DNA from: an uncultured Clostridia bacterium
GTDB lineage: Bacteria > Bacillota > Clostridia > Oscillospirales > Oscillospiraceae
Length of the DNA stretch: 30,157 nt
Assembly: GCA_945487445.1 (NCBI GenBank)
Contig: CALYTU010000005.1
Coordinates: 1 to 30,157 of the forward strand
Reading direction: 5' to 3'
The position numbers and the translations under genes were made by a program. The notes below the pieces were generated by a model. It was given only the letters and a program-made list of their open reading frames with translations, did not search any database and was not told the DNA's origin. This document shows positions 17,301 to 25,028 of this stretch, in pieces (position 1 is the stretch's first letter; every line of letters begins with the position of its first letter).

Positions 17301-20300
17301 GGTTTTTCGCCTCCTTTTCCAGAGCTTGCCAGAATTCTCCCCGGGTAACAGCCCGGAGCTTGCGCATGGGAACCTCGCCGCTGTCTACCCGGCAGACAGC
17401 CCGATAGGGACACCAGCGGCAGGCATTGTGTTCCTCGCCGCGCCAATAGGGGTCCGGAGCGATTTCCCCGGCCCAAACGGCGTCTGCCAGCGCGCCAAGG
17501 GTATGACGCACATGCCCCTCCACCAGCTCGAGCTGGCGTTCATCCGCCAGATCGCCGGATCGTTCGCCCGTTTTTTTGGAGATCTTATAGGGCAGATAGA
17601 CCGGGTCCACGCCGGGCTCCATGGCCTGAAGAACCTCCTCCACATCCAGCAGAAGGCCCTTGCGGCGGAGCTTTTTGCGGTGCTGTTTTTCCGCCTCCTC
17701 CGGGGCCAGACGCCCCTTTGTCACCTCCACATCATAGCGAGCCGGAAAATAGAGCACGCCGGCGGGCTCCAGGCTGCGGCCATAGTAACGTGCCGCCTCC
17801 CGGGTGAGCGCAAAGAGATAAATCAGCATTTGCAGGCCCATGCCGCTGAGAATGTCCGTGTAGTCAAACTCCTTGCGCCCCGTCTTGTAATCCACGACGC
17901 GCAGATAGGTCTTGCCGCCCGGGGTCGTGTAGAGGTCCACCCGGTCCACCACGCCCATGAGGGTGCCGACTGCCAGATTGCCGGTGACGGGGATGGCAGT
18001 CTGATCCTTGAACTCCTGTTCAAAGAAGGTGGGAATGAATTTTGACTGCGCCAGCTCCCGGCGCAGCTCGCGCACCACCTGCTCCACCTCCCCGAAGCTC
18101 CGCTCCAGCAGATAGGCGCCGCGGTTGGAATATGCCGCAAGTCCACCCAGGCTCTCCTCCACGAAGCGGTCATACCAGCTTCGCGCAAGCCCCAGGACAT
18201 TCTCTTCCGACATGGCGGCGAACCCGCCCCCGACTTCCACATCCTCCACGGTGTGCTGGAGAACGTAATGCACCAGCGTACCGTACATGGCAGGGTCCAC
18301 GGCAGCTTGCTTTCTCTCGCGAAGGTTCAGGCCGTATTGGAGAAAGTAGCCGAATTTACAGGCCGCCAGCTTGTCCACCTTGGAGGCCGAGAGGGTGAGA
18401 GACAGACCATAGAGGCCCTCCACGACGGTTCGATCCAACGTACCGGGCCGATAATCTGCGCGGCGTTGAAGCGCGTCCACCTCCTCGCGCAGATCCGGCA
18501 GGGCGTTCAGCGCCTCGCGTCCCGACGCTCCCCGTCCCGCCAGCAGGGCGGCAGCGCCGAGGCGGTCCATGGGGACCGGCGCGGGACGGGCTTCTGACCG
18601 TTCCGGGAAAAGGGCGGCAAGTCGCGTAAACAGATAACTGGGAGCCTCACGGTCACAGGTGACAAAGAGGCTTTCCTGCGGTGCGGTCAGGACAGTATAG
18701 GCCGTGAGCAGGTCGCGGTCGATGCGGTACTCGCCGTCGGGTGCAGCGGAAAGACCGGCGGCCTTCATCCTCCGGCGCTCCGCGTCGCTGATCAGACCAC
18801 CGCCGATCTGCCAGGCGGGCAGAAGCCCGTCAGATGCGCCGAGGACGATCAGATGCGCCACCTCGGCATTGCGCATGGCTGTAAGCTGGCCGACCCGGAG
18901 GCTGTCCACCGTTGCAGGAATCGTCCCCACGGTATTCTGCGTCAGCGCAGCCCGGAAGAAGCGGCAGAAGTCTTCCGGCGAGCGGCTTCCTTTGCCGAGG
19001 ACGCCGTAAATCTGCTCCATAGTGGAAAGCAGAATCTCATACAGCTGGGTAAGCGCCTGCGCCTGCTGGCGTTCTCCCCGAGCAGCCATTTGTCCGGCCC
19101 TGGCGGCAATGGTTTTCTCCAATCCGATCGACTCCAAAAACTGTTCCAGCGCGAGCACCTGTGCCGCGGTATCCGGGGCGGCGCGGAGCCCGCTGCGCAG
19201 CTCCAGAAGCGGAACGATCGCAGCCTCCCGCGCCAAATTCAGCGGCGCAAGGAGCAATTCCATTGCCTCGGGCGTGACAGGCGTCAGCGTGGGACCTGCA
19301 GGGTTTTTGTCGAAGGGCGAATCCCAGCGGCTTCCGCGCAGATCCCAGACAAAGGCATAGTTTTCCAGCCGGTCCGCCTCATCGCGCGTCAGCGGCGCGC
19401 AGCCGGACCGCAGGTATTCACAGACGGTCTGCGCCTCCATGCCGCAGGCAGCGGCCTCCAGCGCGTACACCACAGCGCGGATTACGCTGTGGCGCAGGAG
19501 CTCGCGGTCTCCGGAGAGATAGGCAGGCATCGCGTAACGATCCAGGAGATTTTCCAGCAGGGCCTCATAGCTCCCGGCGTCGGTATAGGCAATGCCGATG
19601 TCGCGCCAGCGCGCACCGCCGCGCACAAGCTGCTGCACCCGGCCAATCGCCAGTTCGCACGCCTCGGCTGCGTCGGCGGCCGGGGCAAGAGTCAAGCACT
19701 CCGCCACCCCCTCCCAGGCTGCGCCGCGAGGGGCGAAAAGATTTTTCGCCAGATGGGCCAGGGGGCCCGTACGCGGTTCCGTCACCTGCGCCGCGTCATG
19801 ATAGGGCACACCGCAGCGTCTGGCCAGTTCCCGCAGGGAGCTGGCTGTTGACCGCGGCACGGCAAACACACTCTGACCGCCATGAAGGCTGTCGCAGCAG
19901 AGCCAGACCGTTACCTGCTCGGCGCGGCTCGCGAGCGCCTCCAGAACGGATAACTCCTGCACAGTAAAATCCGTGAAGCCGTCTACCACCACATAGAGGT
20001 CGGCGGCGTAGTCGCTGTCCAGGATCGCATCCCGCAGACGGTCGAGCCGGGCGGCGGGATCCTGGGCGGCCTCAGCGCACACAGAGTCATAGAGCTGCAG
20101 GATCATGCAAAGCTCCTCCAGTTTCTCAGACAGGGGCTCGCTCAGCTCCTCTCTGGCCTGACGCACGGCGTCGGCGTCCAGGCCGTAGGCGTGGAACTCG
20201 TCCACCACCTGCAAAAGCTGCTGCAAGAATTCGGGCTGGGCGATATGGGGTCCGTAGAGACGGAGCTTGGGCCGCAGCAGCTCCAGCGCACCCGCCATGG

Positions 20301-20568
20301 CAATCAGCCGCCCGCTCTGGTCGAGCACGGGGACGGCGGCGCCGCCCGCCACAGAAAAGACCCGCGTGGCAAGACGGGTGAAGCTCAGAACCTCGGCACA
20401 ACGGCTGATGGAATCGCCGCCCCGGCGACAGAGCGCCAGTTCGGTGTCAAAGGAGTTTTGCTCGGGAACGATCAAAATGCCGCGCCTGCCCTCCGGCAGC
20501 GTGCACAGAGACTCCACGGCGCGGTGGGAATTGGATCGCCAGTCGGGACTGTAATTGACCGTAAGCAT
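17293..20568 (-). CDS. addB: ATP-dependent nuclease AddB, iron-sulfur subunit
   Basis: This 1091-residue protein is the partner of AddA. It carries the second nuclease domain (DxK core VVDYKTGRK) and a 4Fe-4S cluster made by Cys737 (AACKFGYF) and Cys1050, Cys1053 and Cys1059 (CRWCPYRAVC). The N-terminal inactive-helicase region is recognisable (VPEQNSFDTEL and the LSFTRLATRVF segment). The usual N-terminal Walker A (GxxGxGKS/T) found in Bacillus AddB is absent: residues 8-18 read PDWRSNSHRAV. The ATG at 20568 has no clear ribosome-binding site. A 91-nt palindromic element lies about 80 bases upstream and may be part of its leader. It forms an operon with addA by an 8-base overlap. Confidence 0.94.
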   Translation of the reverse strand: MLTVNYSPDWRSNSHRAVESLCTLPEGRRGILIVPEQNSFDTELALCRRGGDSISRCAEVLSFTRLATRVFSVAGGAAVPVLDQSGRLIAMAGALELLRPKLRLYGPHIAQPEFLQQLLQVVDEFHAYGLDADAVRQAREELSEPLSEKLEELCMILQLYDSVCAEAAQDPAARLDRLRDAILDSDYAADLYVVVDGFTDFTVQELSVLEALASRAEQVTVWLCCDSLHGGQSVFAVPRSTASSLRELARRCGVPYHDAAQVTEPRTGPLAHLAKNLFAPRGAAWEGVAECLTLAPAADAAEACELAIGRVQQLVRGGARWRDIGIAYTDAGSYEALLENLLDRYAMPAYLSGDRELLRHSVIRAVVYALEAAACGMEAQTVCEYLRSGCAPLTRDEADRLENYAFVWDLRGSRWDSPFDKNPAGPTLTPVTPEAMELLLAPLNLAREAAIVPLLELRSGLRAAPDTAAQVLALEQFLESIGLEKTIAARAGQMAARGERQQAQALTQLYEILLSTMEQIYGVLGKGSRSPEDFCRFFRAALTQNTVGTIPATVDSLRVGQLTAMRNAEVAHLIVLGASDGLLPAWQIGGGLISDAERRRMKAAGLSAAPDGEYRIDRDLLTAYTVLTAPQESLFVTCDREAPSYLFTRLAALFPERSEARPAPVPMDRLGAAALLAGRGASGREALNALPDLREEVDALQRRADYRPGTLDRTVVEGLYGLSLTLSASKVDKLAACKFGYFLQYGLNLRERKQAAVDPAMYGTLVHYVLQHTVEDVEVGGGFAAMSEENVLGLARSWYDRFVEESLGGLAAYSNRGAYLLERSFGEVEQVVRELRRELAQSKFIPTFFEQEFKDQTAIPVTGNLAVGTLMGVVDRVDLYTTPGGKTYLRVVDYKTGRKEFDYTDILSGMGLQMLIYLFALTREAARYYGRSLEPAGVLYFPARYDVEVTKGRLAPEEAEKQHRKKLRRKGLLLDVEEVLQAMEPGVDPVYLPYKISKKTGERSGDLADERQLELVEGHVRHTLGALADAVWAGEIAPDPYWRGEEHNACRWCPYRAVCRVDSGEVPMRKLRAVTRGEFWQALEKEAKNRG

Positions 20569-20648
20569 GCTATCATCTCGCTGTTACAATATATTTGCCC
20601 CCAAGTTCATGGCAGCCAGCCATCGGCCGGGGACATTTCATTGCCTTA

Positions 20649-20739
20649 GCTGTATAATGGGAGAGCAATGGTCTGACATACACCTCCAGGGGCATAACGC
20701 CCGTCAGAAAGTCAGCTCAACCATTCTCCCATTAGCAGC
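20649..20739. other. Long palindromic element, possible structured leader of addB
   Basis: The left arm (20655-20677, TAATGGGAGA then ATGGT then TGAC) pairs with the right arm (20711-20734, GTCA, ACCAT, TCTCCCATTA), broken by small bulges. GCTG (20649-20652) and CAGC (20736-20739) extend the stem. On the minus strand the inside is an internal loop capped by GGGC-GTTAT-GCCC. Neither a T run nor clear flanking duplications is visible, so it looks neither like a terminator nor a fresh insertion. It resembles no riboswitch class I recognise. The rest of the 300-base gap between addB and the flavoprotein gene holds only the plus-strand promoter at 20810-20838. Confidence 0.6.
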
Positions 20740-20809
20740 GTTCGATTTTCTGCATTTATCTTATCTTACCACATTTTTTGCCGCATGAACAGTATTTTTT
20801 ATTCTGCTC

Positions 20810-20838
20810 TTGTCATTGGGAGATATTTCGATTATAAT
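20810..20838 (+). promoter_or_regulatory. Sigma-A promoter of the flavoprotein operon
   Basis: -35 TTGTCA (20810-20815), a 17-base spacer and a perfect -10 TATAAT (20833-20838) lie about 30 bases before the ATG at 20869. This is one of the strongest promoter matches in the window. Confidence 0.8.
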
Positions 20839-20868
20839 AACCGCAATCTTGCAAAGGACGGTACAAAC

Positions 20869-22140
20869 ATGAAGATCGCGATCATTGGCGCGGGGGCGTC
20901 CGGAATGGCCGCTGCCATTGCCGCGGCTGCCTCAGCGACCAACGAGGTCCTGCTGCTCGAGCGGCAGGCCAGGGTCGGACGCAAGCTCCTGGCCACGGGA
21001 AACGGACGCTGCAATCTGACCAACCGTCAAACCCGGCCCTGTCATTACCATGGAAGCAACCCGGATTTTGTGCGCCCCGCCCTGACCGCCTTCCCAGTGG
21101 ACTTCACCCTGGACTTTTTCCGGAACCTCGGACTCTACACTGTGACAGAGCCGGGCGGACGCGTCTACCCCTACTCCGATCAGGCGAATTCCGTCGTGGA
21201 CGTACTGCGCTTTGCCCTCAACCGTCCGAACATTGACCTGAAAACAGGGACCGAAATCACCGGCGTCAAACGCATCCCGAACGGCTTCCGTCTGAAAGCG
21301 CAGAATGGCGAGGTCTGGGACGCGGAGCGTCTGATCGTCACCTGCGGCGGCGCGGCGGGGACAAAGTTGGGCGGCGGGCTCTCCGGCTACCAGCTTCTGC
21401 GCAGTCTGGGCCATCACTGCACCAAGCTCTACCCCTCCCTGGTCCAGCTCAAGACCGACACGGAGCTGGTTCGCGGCCTCAAGGGCGTCCGGGCCAACGC
21501 CGCTCTGAAGCTGACCGTCCGCGATACTGTGATTGCCGCAGCAAGGGGTGAGGTCCAGTTCACGGATTACGGCGTTTCCGGACCGGCTGTTTTTGAGCTG
21601 TCCCGTGCCGCTGCCACAGCAGAGGAAAGCGTTCTTCATCTGGACCTGCTTCCTGATTGCCGCGACGAGGATCTGCTTTCCGCCCTTTGCATTCGGATCT
21701 CGCGCTTTCCCACTCTGCTGGCGGAGGACCTTTTGACCGGCATTCTTCACAACCGTTTGGGCCGCATCCTCGTGACAGCGAGCGGAATCACGCTGAATAC
21801 GCCTCTGACTTCCCTGCGCTGGCAGCAGCTCAACGAAGTAGTGGAGCTCTGCCGTGCGCTCCGTCTGCGCGTCACGGGCAACATGGGCATGGAAGGCGCG
21901 CAGGTCACGGCAGGCGGCATCGTTACGGCGGAATTTGACCCCCAAACCCTCCAAAGCCGCATTGTCCCCGGTCTCTACGCCGCGGGCGAGGTCCTGGATG
22001 TGGACGGCGACTGTGGAGGCTATAATCTGCAATGGGCCTGGTCGTCCGGCCTTTTGGCCGGGCAACTGCGCGGCCAGACTGAAACTCAACAAACCGACAC
22101 GTCGTTCAGACCGGAGTCTGCACGACACAAAGCTAATTGA
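20869..22140 (+). CDS. HI0933/YhiN-type FAD-dependent oxidoreductase
   Basis: This 423-residue flavoprotein belongs to the HI0933/YhiN family (some databases use the name BaiN or aminoacetone oxidase family). The Rossmann motif IIGAGASG is at residues 5-12, followed by the family segments GRKLLATGNGRCNLTN and GGRVYPYSDQA. Near the C-terminus is the second nucleotide-binding signature AAGEVLDVDGDCGGYN. The reaction is unsettled, and I would not call it a bile-acid enzyme from sequence alone. The ATG at 20869 has an AAAGGA site; an ORF starting 28 codons earlier would include the promoter. The next gene begins in the overlapping TGATG, so the two flavoproteins form an operon. Confidence 0.88.
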   Translation: MKIAIIGAGASGMAAAIAAAASATNEVLLLERQARVGRKLLATGNGRCNLTNRQTRPCHYHGSNPDFVRPALTAFPVDFTLDFFRNLGLYTVTEPGGRVYPYSDQANSVVDVLRFALNRPNIDLKTGTEITGVKRIPNGFRLKAQNGEVWDAERLIVTCGGAAGTKLGGGLSGYQLLRSLGHHCTKLYPSLVQLKTDTELVRGLKGVRANAALKLTVRDTVIAAARGEVQFTDYGVSGPAVFELSRAAATAEESVLHLDLLPDCRDEDLLSALCIRISRFPTLLAEDLLTGILHNRLGRILVTASGITLNTPLTSLRWQQLNEVVELCRALRLRVTGNMGMEGAQVTAGGIVTAEFDPQTLQSRIVPGLYAAGEVLDVDGDCGGYNLQWAWSSGLLAGQLRGQTETQQTDTSFRPESARHKAN

Positions 22141-23765
22141 TGATGTTAACAATTCGAGATTTAATTCTGCCCTATCAGTCAGATCCCTCCATGCTCTACT
22201 ATTTGGCGGCACAGGCGCTCGGCGTTCAGGCCGCGCAGATTACGGAGCTCCGCATCCGAAAAAGGTCGCTGGACGCCCGGAAGAAACCGGAACTGCGATG
22301 GATCTACACAGTGGACGTAGCAACCCGCAAAAGCGAAAATCAGATTCTTCGCGCCTGCCGGAATTTCAAAGTCAGCATTGCGAGGGATGTCTGGTACAAG
22401 CCTCCGAAGGCGAAATCTGCGCCCGCGCAGCGCCCCGTTGTCGTCGGATTCGGCCCGGCCGGGATGTTCGCTGCACTGGCACTGGCGATGGTCGGCCTGC
22501 GCCCCATCGTTCTCGAGCGCGGACAAGACGCCGCGACGCGGCATGAAACCGTCCGGCAGTTCTGGGAAACCGGGAGGCTGGATCCGGAATGCAACGTCCA
22601 GTTCGGCGAGGGCGGGGCAGGGACCTTCTCCGACGGAAAACTGAACACCGGCACGAAGAACGAGAGACAGGGATGGGTTCTGCGGCAGCTCGTATCCTTC
22701 GGCGCCGACGAAAGCATTCTCTATGACGCCAAGCCCCATGTGGGGACGGACGTCCTGCTGACGGTGGTGCAGAATTTGCGGTCCAAGATTCTTGCCCTGG
22801 GCGGCGAGGTCCGTTTCGGGGCCAAGCTCACCGGCCTGCAGGGTGAAGACGGTGAGCTGACTGCCATTGAGATCGCCCACAGAAATCGCACGGAGGTCCT
22901 ACCCTGTCGGCAGCTGATCCTGGCCCCCGGACACAGCGCAAGGGACACCTTCCGGATGCTGGAGGGTTTCGGCCTCTCCATGGAGCCAAAACCCTTTTCC
23001 ATGGGCGTGCGGGTCGAACATCTGCAAAAGAAAATCAACGAAGCGCAATACGGAACGGCACATGCAGATCAGCACGCAATGAAGGACGCGGAAACAACTG
23101 CGCTTCCCCCAGCGGACTATAAGCTGAATGTCCGCCTGCCCGGGGGTGGATCGGCCTATACCTTCTGCATGTGTCCGGGCGGCTATGTCGTCGGCGCGGC
23201 ATCGGAACCGGGGCGCGTCGTCACAAACGGCATGAGCAACTTTGCACGAGACGCTGAAAACGCGAACGCTGCCCTTCTGGTGACACTGGAACCGGAGGAT
23301 TTTCCGGACAGATCCACGCTCGGAGGGATGCGCTGGCAGGAGGCGATCGAGGCAGCGGCCTTCCGTGCGGGCGGCGGCAATTATCACGCTCCGGCTCAGC
23401 GGGTCGAAGATTTCCTTGCGCGAAGACCTACCGTAGAATGGGGCAGCGTCAAACCCACCTACCGTCCCGGCGTCATGTTCTGCGACCTGCACGACGTTCT
23501 TCCCGAACAACTGACCCGGGTGCTGGAGGGCGCGATTCCGGCAATGGGGAAGCTAATCAAGGGCTATGACGACCCGGACGCCGTGATGACGGCGCCGGAG
23601 ACGCGCAGCTCCTCACCGGTCCGCATTCTCCGGGACAGCACCCTCCAATCCCCTTCCCTGCGCGGGCTCTATCCCTGCGGCGAAGGCGCGGGCTACGCGG
23701 GCGGTATCATGTCGGCGGCAGTGGACGGCCTGTTGTGCGCAGAAGCGGTCATTGCACAGGGTTGA
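22140..23765 (+). CDS. COG2509-type FAD-dependent dehydrogenase
   Basis: This 541-residue protein matches the uncharacterised FAD-dependent dehydrogenase group COG2509. A small N-terminal domain of about 90 residues (RIRKRSLDARKKPELRW segment) precedes the Rossmann motif VVVGFGPAGMFAAL. Family blocks follow: NVQFGEGGAGTFSDGKLNTG, CMCPGGYVVGAASE and the closing YPCGEGAGYAGGIMSAAVDG. The substrate is unknown. ATG codons at 22140 and 22143 are both possible; the first overlaps the preceding stop as TGATG. It is co-transcribed with the HI0933-type gene. The strong bidirectional terminator at 23855-23896 ends the unit. Confidence 0.88.
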   Translation: MMLTIRDLILPYQSDPSMLYYLAAQALGVQAAQITELRIRKRSLDARKKPELRWIYTVDVATRKSENQILRACRNFKVSIARDVWYKPPKAKSAPAQRPVVVGFGPAGMFAALALAMVGLRPIVLERGQDAATRHETVRQFWETGRLDPECNVQFGEGGAGTFSDGKLNTGTKNERQGWVLRQLVSFGADESILYDAKPHVGTDVLLTVVQNLRSKILALGGEVRFGAKLTGLQGEDGELTAIEIAHRNRTEVLPCRQLILAPGHSARDTFRMLEGFGLSMEPKPFSMGVRVEHLQKKINEAQYGTAHADQHAMKDAETTALPPADYKLNVRLPGGGSAYTFCMCPGGYVVGAASEPGRVVTNGMSNFARDAENANAALLVTLEPEDFPDRSTLGGMRWQEAIEAAAFRAGGGNYHAPAQRVEDFLARRPTVEWGSVKPTYRPGVMFCDLHDVLPEQLTRVLEGAIPAMGKLIKGYDDPDAVMTAPETRSSSPVRILRDSTLQSPSLRGLYPCGEGAGYAGGIMSAAVDGLLCAEAVIAQG

Positions 23766-23854
23766 TGCCTCTCTGCTCTGTCGGATTGAGTGAGACGGCC
23801 TCGGCTGCGAGGCGAAATATTACAAGACACCGCGTGAAGATCGCTGAGAGATAG

Positions 23855-23896
23855 AAAAAGACTCTGCAAAGAATCGGTTCTTCGCAGAGTCTTTTT
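23855..23896. terminator. Bidirectional rho-independent terminator
   Basis: AAAAAGACTCTGC (23855-23867) and GCAGAGTCTTTTT (23884-23896) pair perfectly, and AAGAA/TTCTT adds an inner stem around the loop TCGG. With five T on each strand it can end both the plus-strand flavoprotein operon and the minus-strand small membrane gene. Confidence 0.88.
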
Positions 23897-23927
23897 GCGT
23901 CCTGCCGCGTGCACAGCATCAATCGCA

Positions 23928-24095
23928 TCAGACACGCAGAATAAAAAACAGGACTGCGGCAGCAATCAAGGCCAGGCCCAAAATCTTGAAGATAGCTTTT
24001 TGGATCTTCCACCCGACCAGAATCAGGATGACGGCCACAACGGAGGTGGGCAGGGCCGCGGTGTAGGTTTTGAAGAGATCAATGATGTTTTCCAT
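23928..24095 (-). CDS. 55-residue hydrophobic membrane protein
   Basis: A short reading frame encodes 55 residues, starting MENIIDLFKTYTAALP. Two hydrophobic segments follow, about residues 16-28 and 37-53, separated by the basic stretch WKIQKAIFK. An AAGGAG site lies 12 bases before the ATG, a promoter candidate at 24248-24276 and a strong terminator downstream at 23855-23896. These features together argue for a real single-gene unit. I recognise no family. The length and amphipathic start leave open a small membrane regulator or a toxin-like peptide, but nothing in the sequence decides this. Confidence 0.6.
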   Translation of the reverse strand: MENIIDLFKTYTAALPTSVVAVILILVGWKIQKAIFKILGLALIAAAVLFFILRV

Positions 24096-24247
24096 GTTTG
24101 TTCGTCACTCCTTGTAATCGAAGCATTCCCAAGCTCAAAAAAGGATCGGTATGAACCCTTTCCGGCGACAAGCTTTTGTTTTTGACTGCATCGTTCCGGG
24201 CCACGTCTATCTATGCCAAAGCTCCAGAATCCGGGTTTGCCATGGAT

Positions 24248-24276
24248 ATTGTACCACAAATTATCAAAATGGGCAA
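24248..24276 (-). promoter_or_regulatory. Possible promoter of the small membrane gene
   Basis: On the minus strand, -35 TTGCCC (24271-24276), a 17-base spacer and -10 TACAAT (24248-24253). It leaves a leader of about 145 bases with no feature I can name. The MITE begins 21 bases upstream of the -35 box. Confidence 0.5.
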
Positions 24277-24289
24277 CAACAATTATCAA

Positions 24290-24297
24290 GTTTCATC
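24290..24297. repeat. Target-site duplication, left copy (MITE copy 3)
   Basis: GTTTCATC directly precedes the element and recurs exactly at 24421-24428. Confidence 0.85.
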
Positions 24298-24420
24298 GTA
24301 TCTGTTCAGTATCCTGTCATTTCGAGGCGATTCATCGCCGAGAAATCCGTATTATCTACGCAAAAAGGAACGGATTTCTCACTTCGTTCGAAATGACAGA
24401 TGGGGCTACTGAATAGATAC
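24298..24420 (-). mobile_element. MITE copy 3, complete 123-bp palindromic element
   Basis: This is the reverse complement of 10215-10337 with no difference in 123 bases, flanked by a perfect 8-bp duplication (GTTTCATC). The empty-site sequence can be reconstructed by deleting the element and one duplication copy. It stands between the small membrane gene's promoter and the 3' end of the YolD-like gene, outside any coding region. Between it and the YolD stop (24429-24508) I see nothing recognisable. Confidence 0.92.
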
Positions 24421-24428
24421 GTTTCATC
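24421..24428. repeat. Target-site duplication, right copy (MITE copy 3)
   Basis: GTTTCATC directly follows the element and equals 24290-24297. Confidence 0.85.
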
Positions 24429-24508
24429 AAACGAAAGAAACATATCGCAAGCCGACACATTTCTATGATTGCCTGATTAACAACCCGCGGCTCAGGCGCT
24501 CCCGGAGG

Positions 24509-24931
24509 TCAATTTTCCGCGTCGAGGCGGATATTCAAAAGCTGGTCGATTTCTAAGACGGATCGGTCCTCCAGCTCCAGCAGCCGGTAGGCTCGGTCCA
24601 CACGGCGGACGGAGACGGTCCGGGTCATGTATTCGCCGCCAAGCTTGAGACCGTCCGGCTCAAACCAAGTCAATTCCACGGAAACCGGCCCGCCGGGTGG
24701 ATCTGTCCGCGCCGCGAGAACCGCGAGAGAACGGTTGATCTCCTGCTTGACGTCCTCATCCAGCTCGAGCTTTCGCGCTGTCAGCCTGGCAGCCTCCTGA
24801 ATCACATTCTCATATCCCGTCAGCGCCGCAAAGGGGGAAAATTGCGCCGCCCGCTCCTCCATGGGCATTGGCGGATGCTTTCGGGAAACAGGTCGTTCCA
24901 GCTCAATAATATCGTCGTATTTTCCGGACAT
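24509..24931 (-). CDS. YolD-like family protein
   Basis: This 140-residue protein shows the YolD pattern: MPMEERAAQFSPFAALTGYE at about residues 22-41, then a helix with ENVIQEAARLT and an ELDEDVKQEINRSLAVL segment. YolD-like proteins are often encoded next to Y-family DNA polymerases and are suspected to be linked to the damage response, but the function is unknown. No polymerase gene is adjacent here. The ATG at 24931 follows a GGAGG site; about 100 upstream codons of open frame are rejected because they overlap the next gene and the promoter. A promoter lies at 24957-24985. Confidence 0.75.
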   Translation of the reverse strand: MSGKYDDIIELERPVSRKHPPMPMEERAAQFSPFAALTGYENVIQEAARLTARKLELDEDVKQEINRSLAVLAARTDPPGGPVSVELTWFEPDGLKLGGEYMTRTVSVRRVDRAYRLLELEDRSVLEIDQLLNIRLDAEN

Positions 24932-24956
24932 TGCCGCAACCCTCCATTTCGTTATC

Positions 24957-24985
24957 ATTGTACCATCCCCAACCCTGAAAAGCAA
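24957..24985 (-). promoter_or_regulatory. Probable promoter of the YolD-like gene
   Basis: On the minus strand, -35 TTGCTT (24980-24985), a 17-base spacer and -10 TACAAT (24957-24962), about 25 bases before the ATG. No SOS box of the Gram-positive LexA type is visible. Confidence 0.55.
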
Positions 24986-25009
24986 GGCCTCACAGGCGGA
25001 AGGCAGCTG

Positions 25010-25028
25010 AAAAGCCGGAATCCGGCTT
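25010..25028 (-). terminator. Weak terminator overlapping a stop codon
   Basis: On the minus strand AAGCCGGA and TCCGGCTT form an 8-bp stem with a one-base gap (in practice a 3-base loop), followed by TTTTC. The stem begins inside the stop codon of the 219-residue protein gene. Confidence 0.45.

Noticed and set aside
20649..20739. Assignment to a known riboswitch or ribozyme class
   Set aside because: I compared it from memory with THF, ZTP, c-di-GMP, fluoride, twister, pistol and hammerhead consensus features and found no match; a covariance search is needed before naming it.
20869..22140. Naming the flavoprotein as the bile-acid reductase BaiN
   Set aside because: The HI0933 family is broad and most members have no link to bile acids; no bai genes are present in the window.
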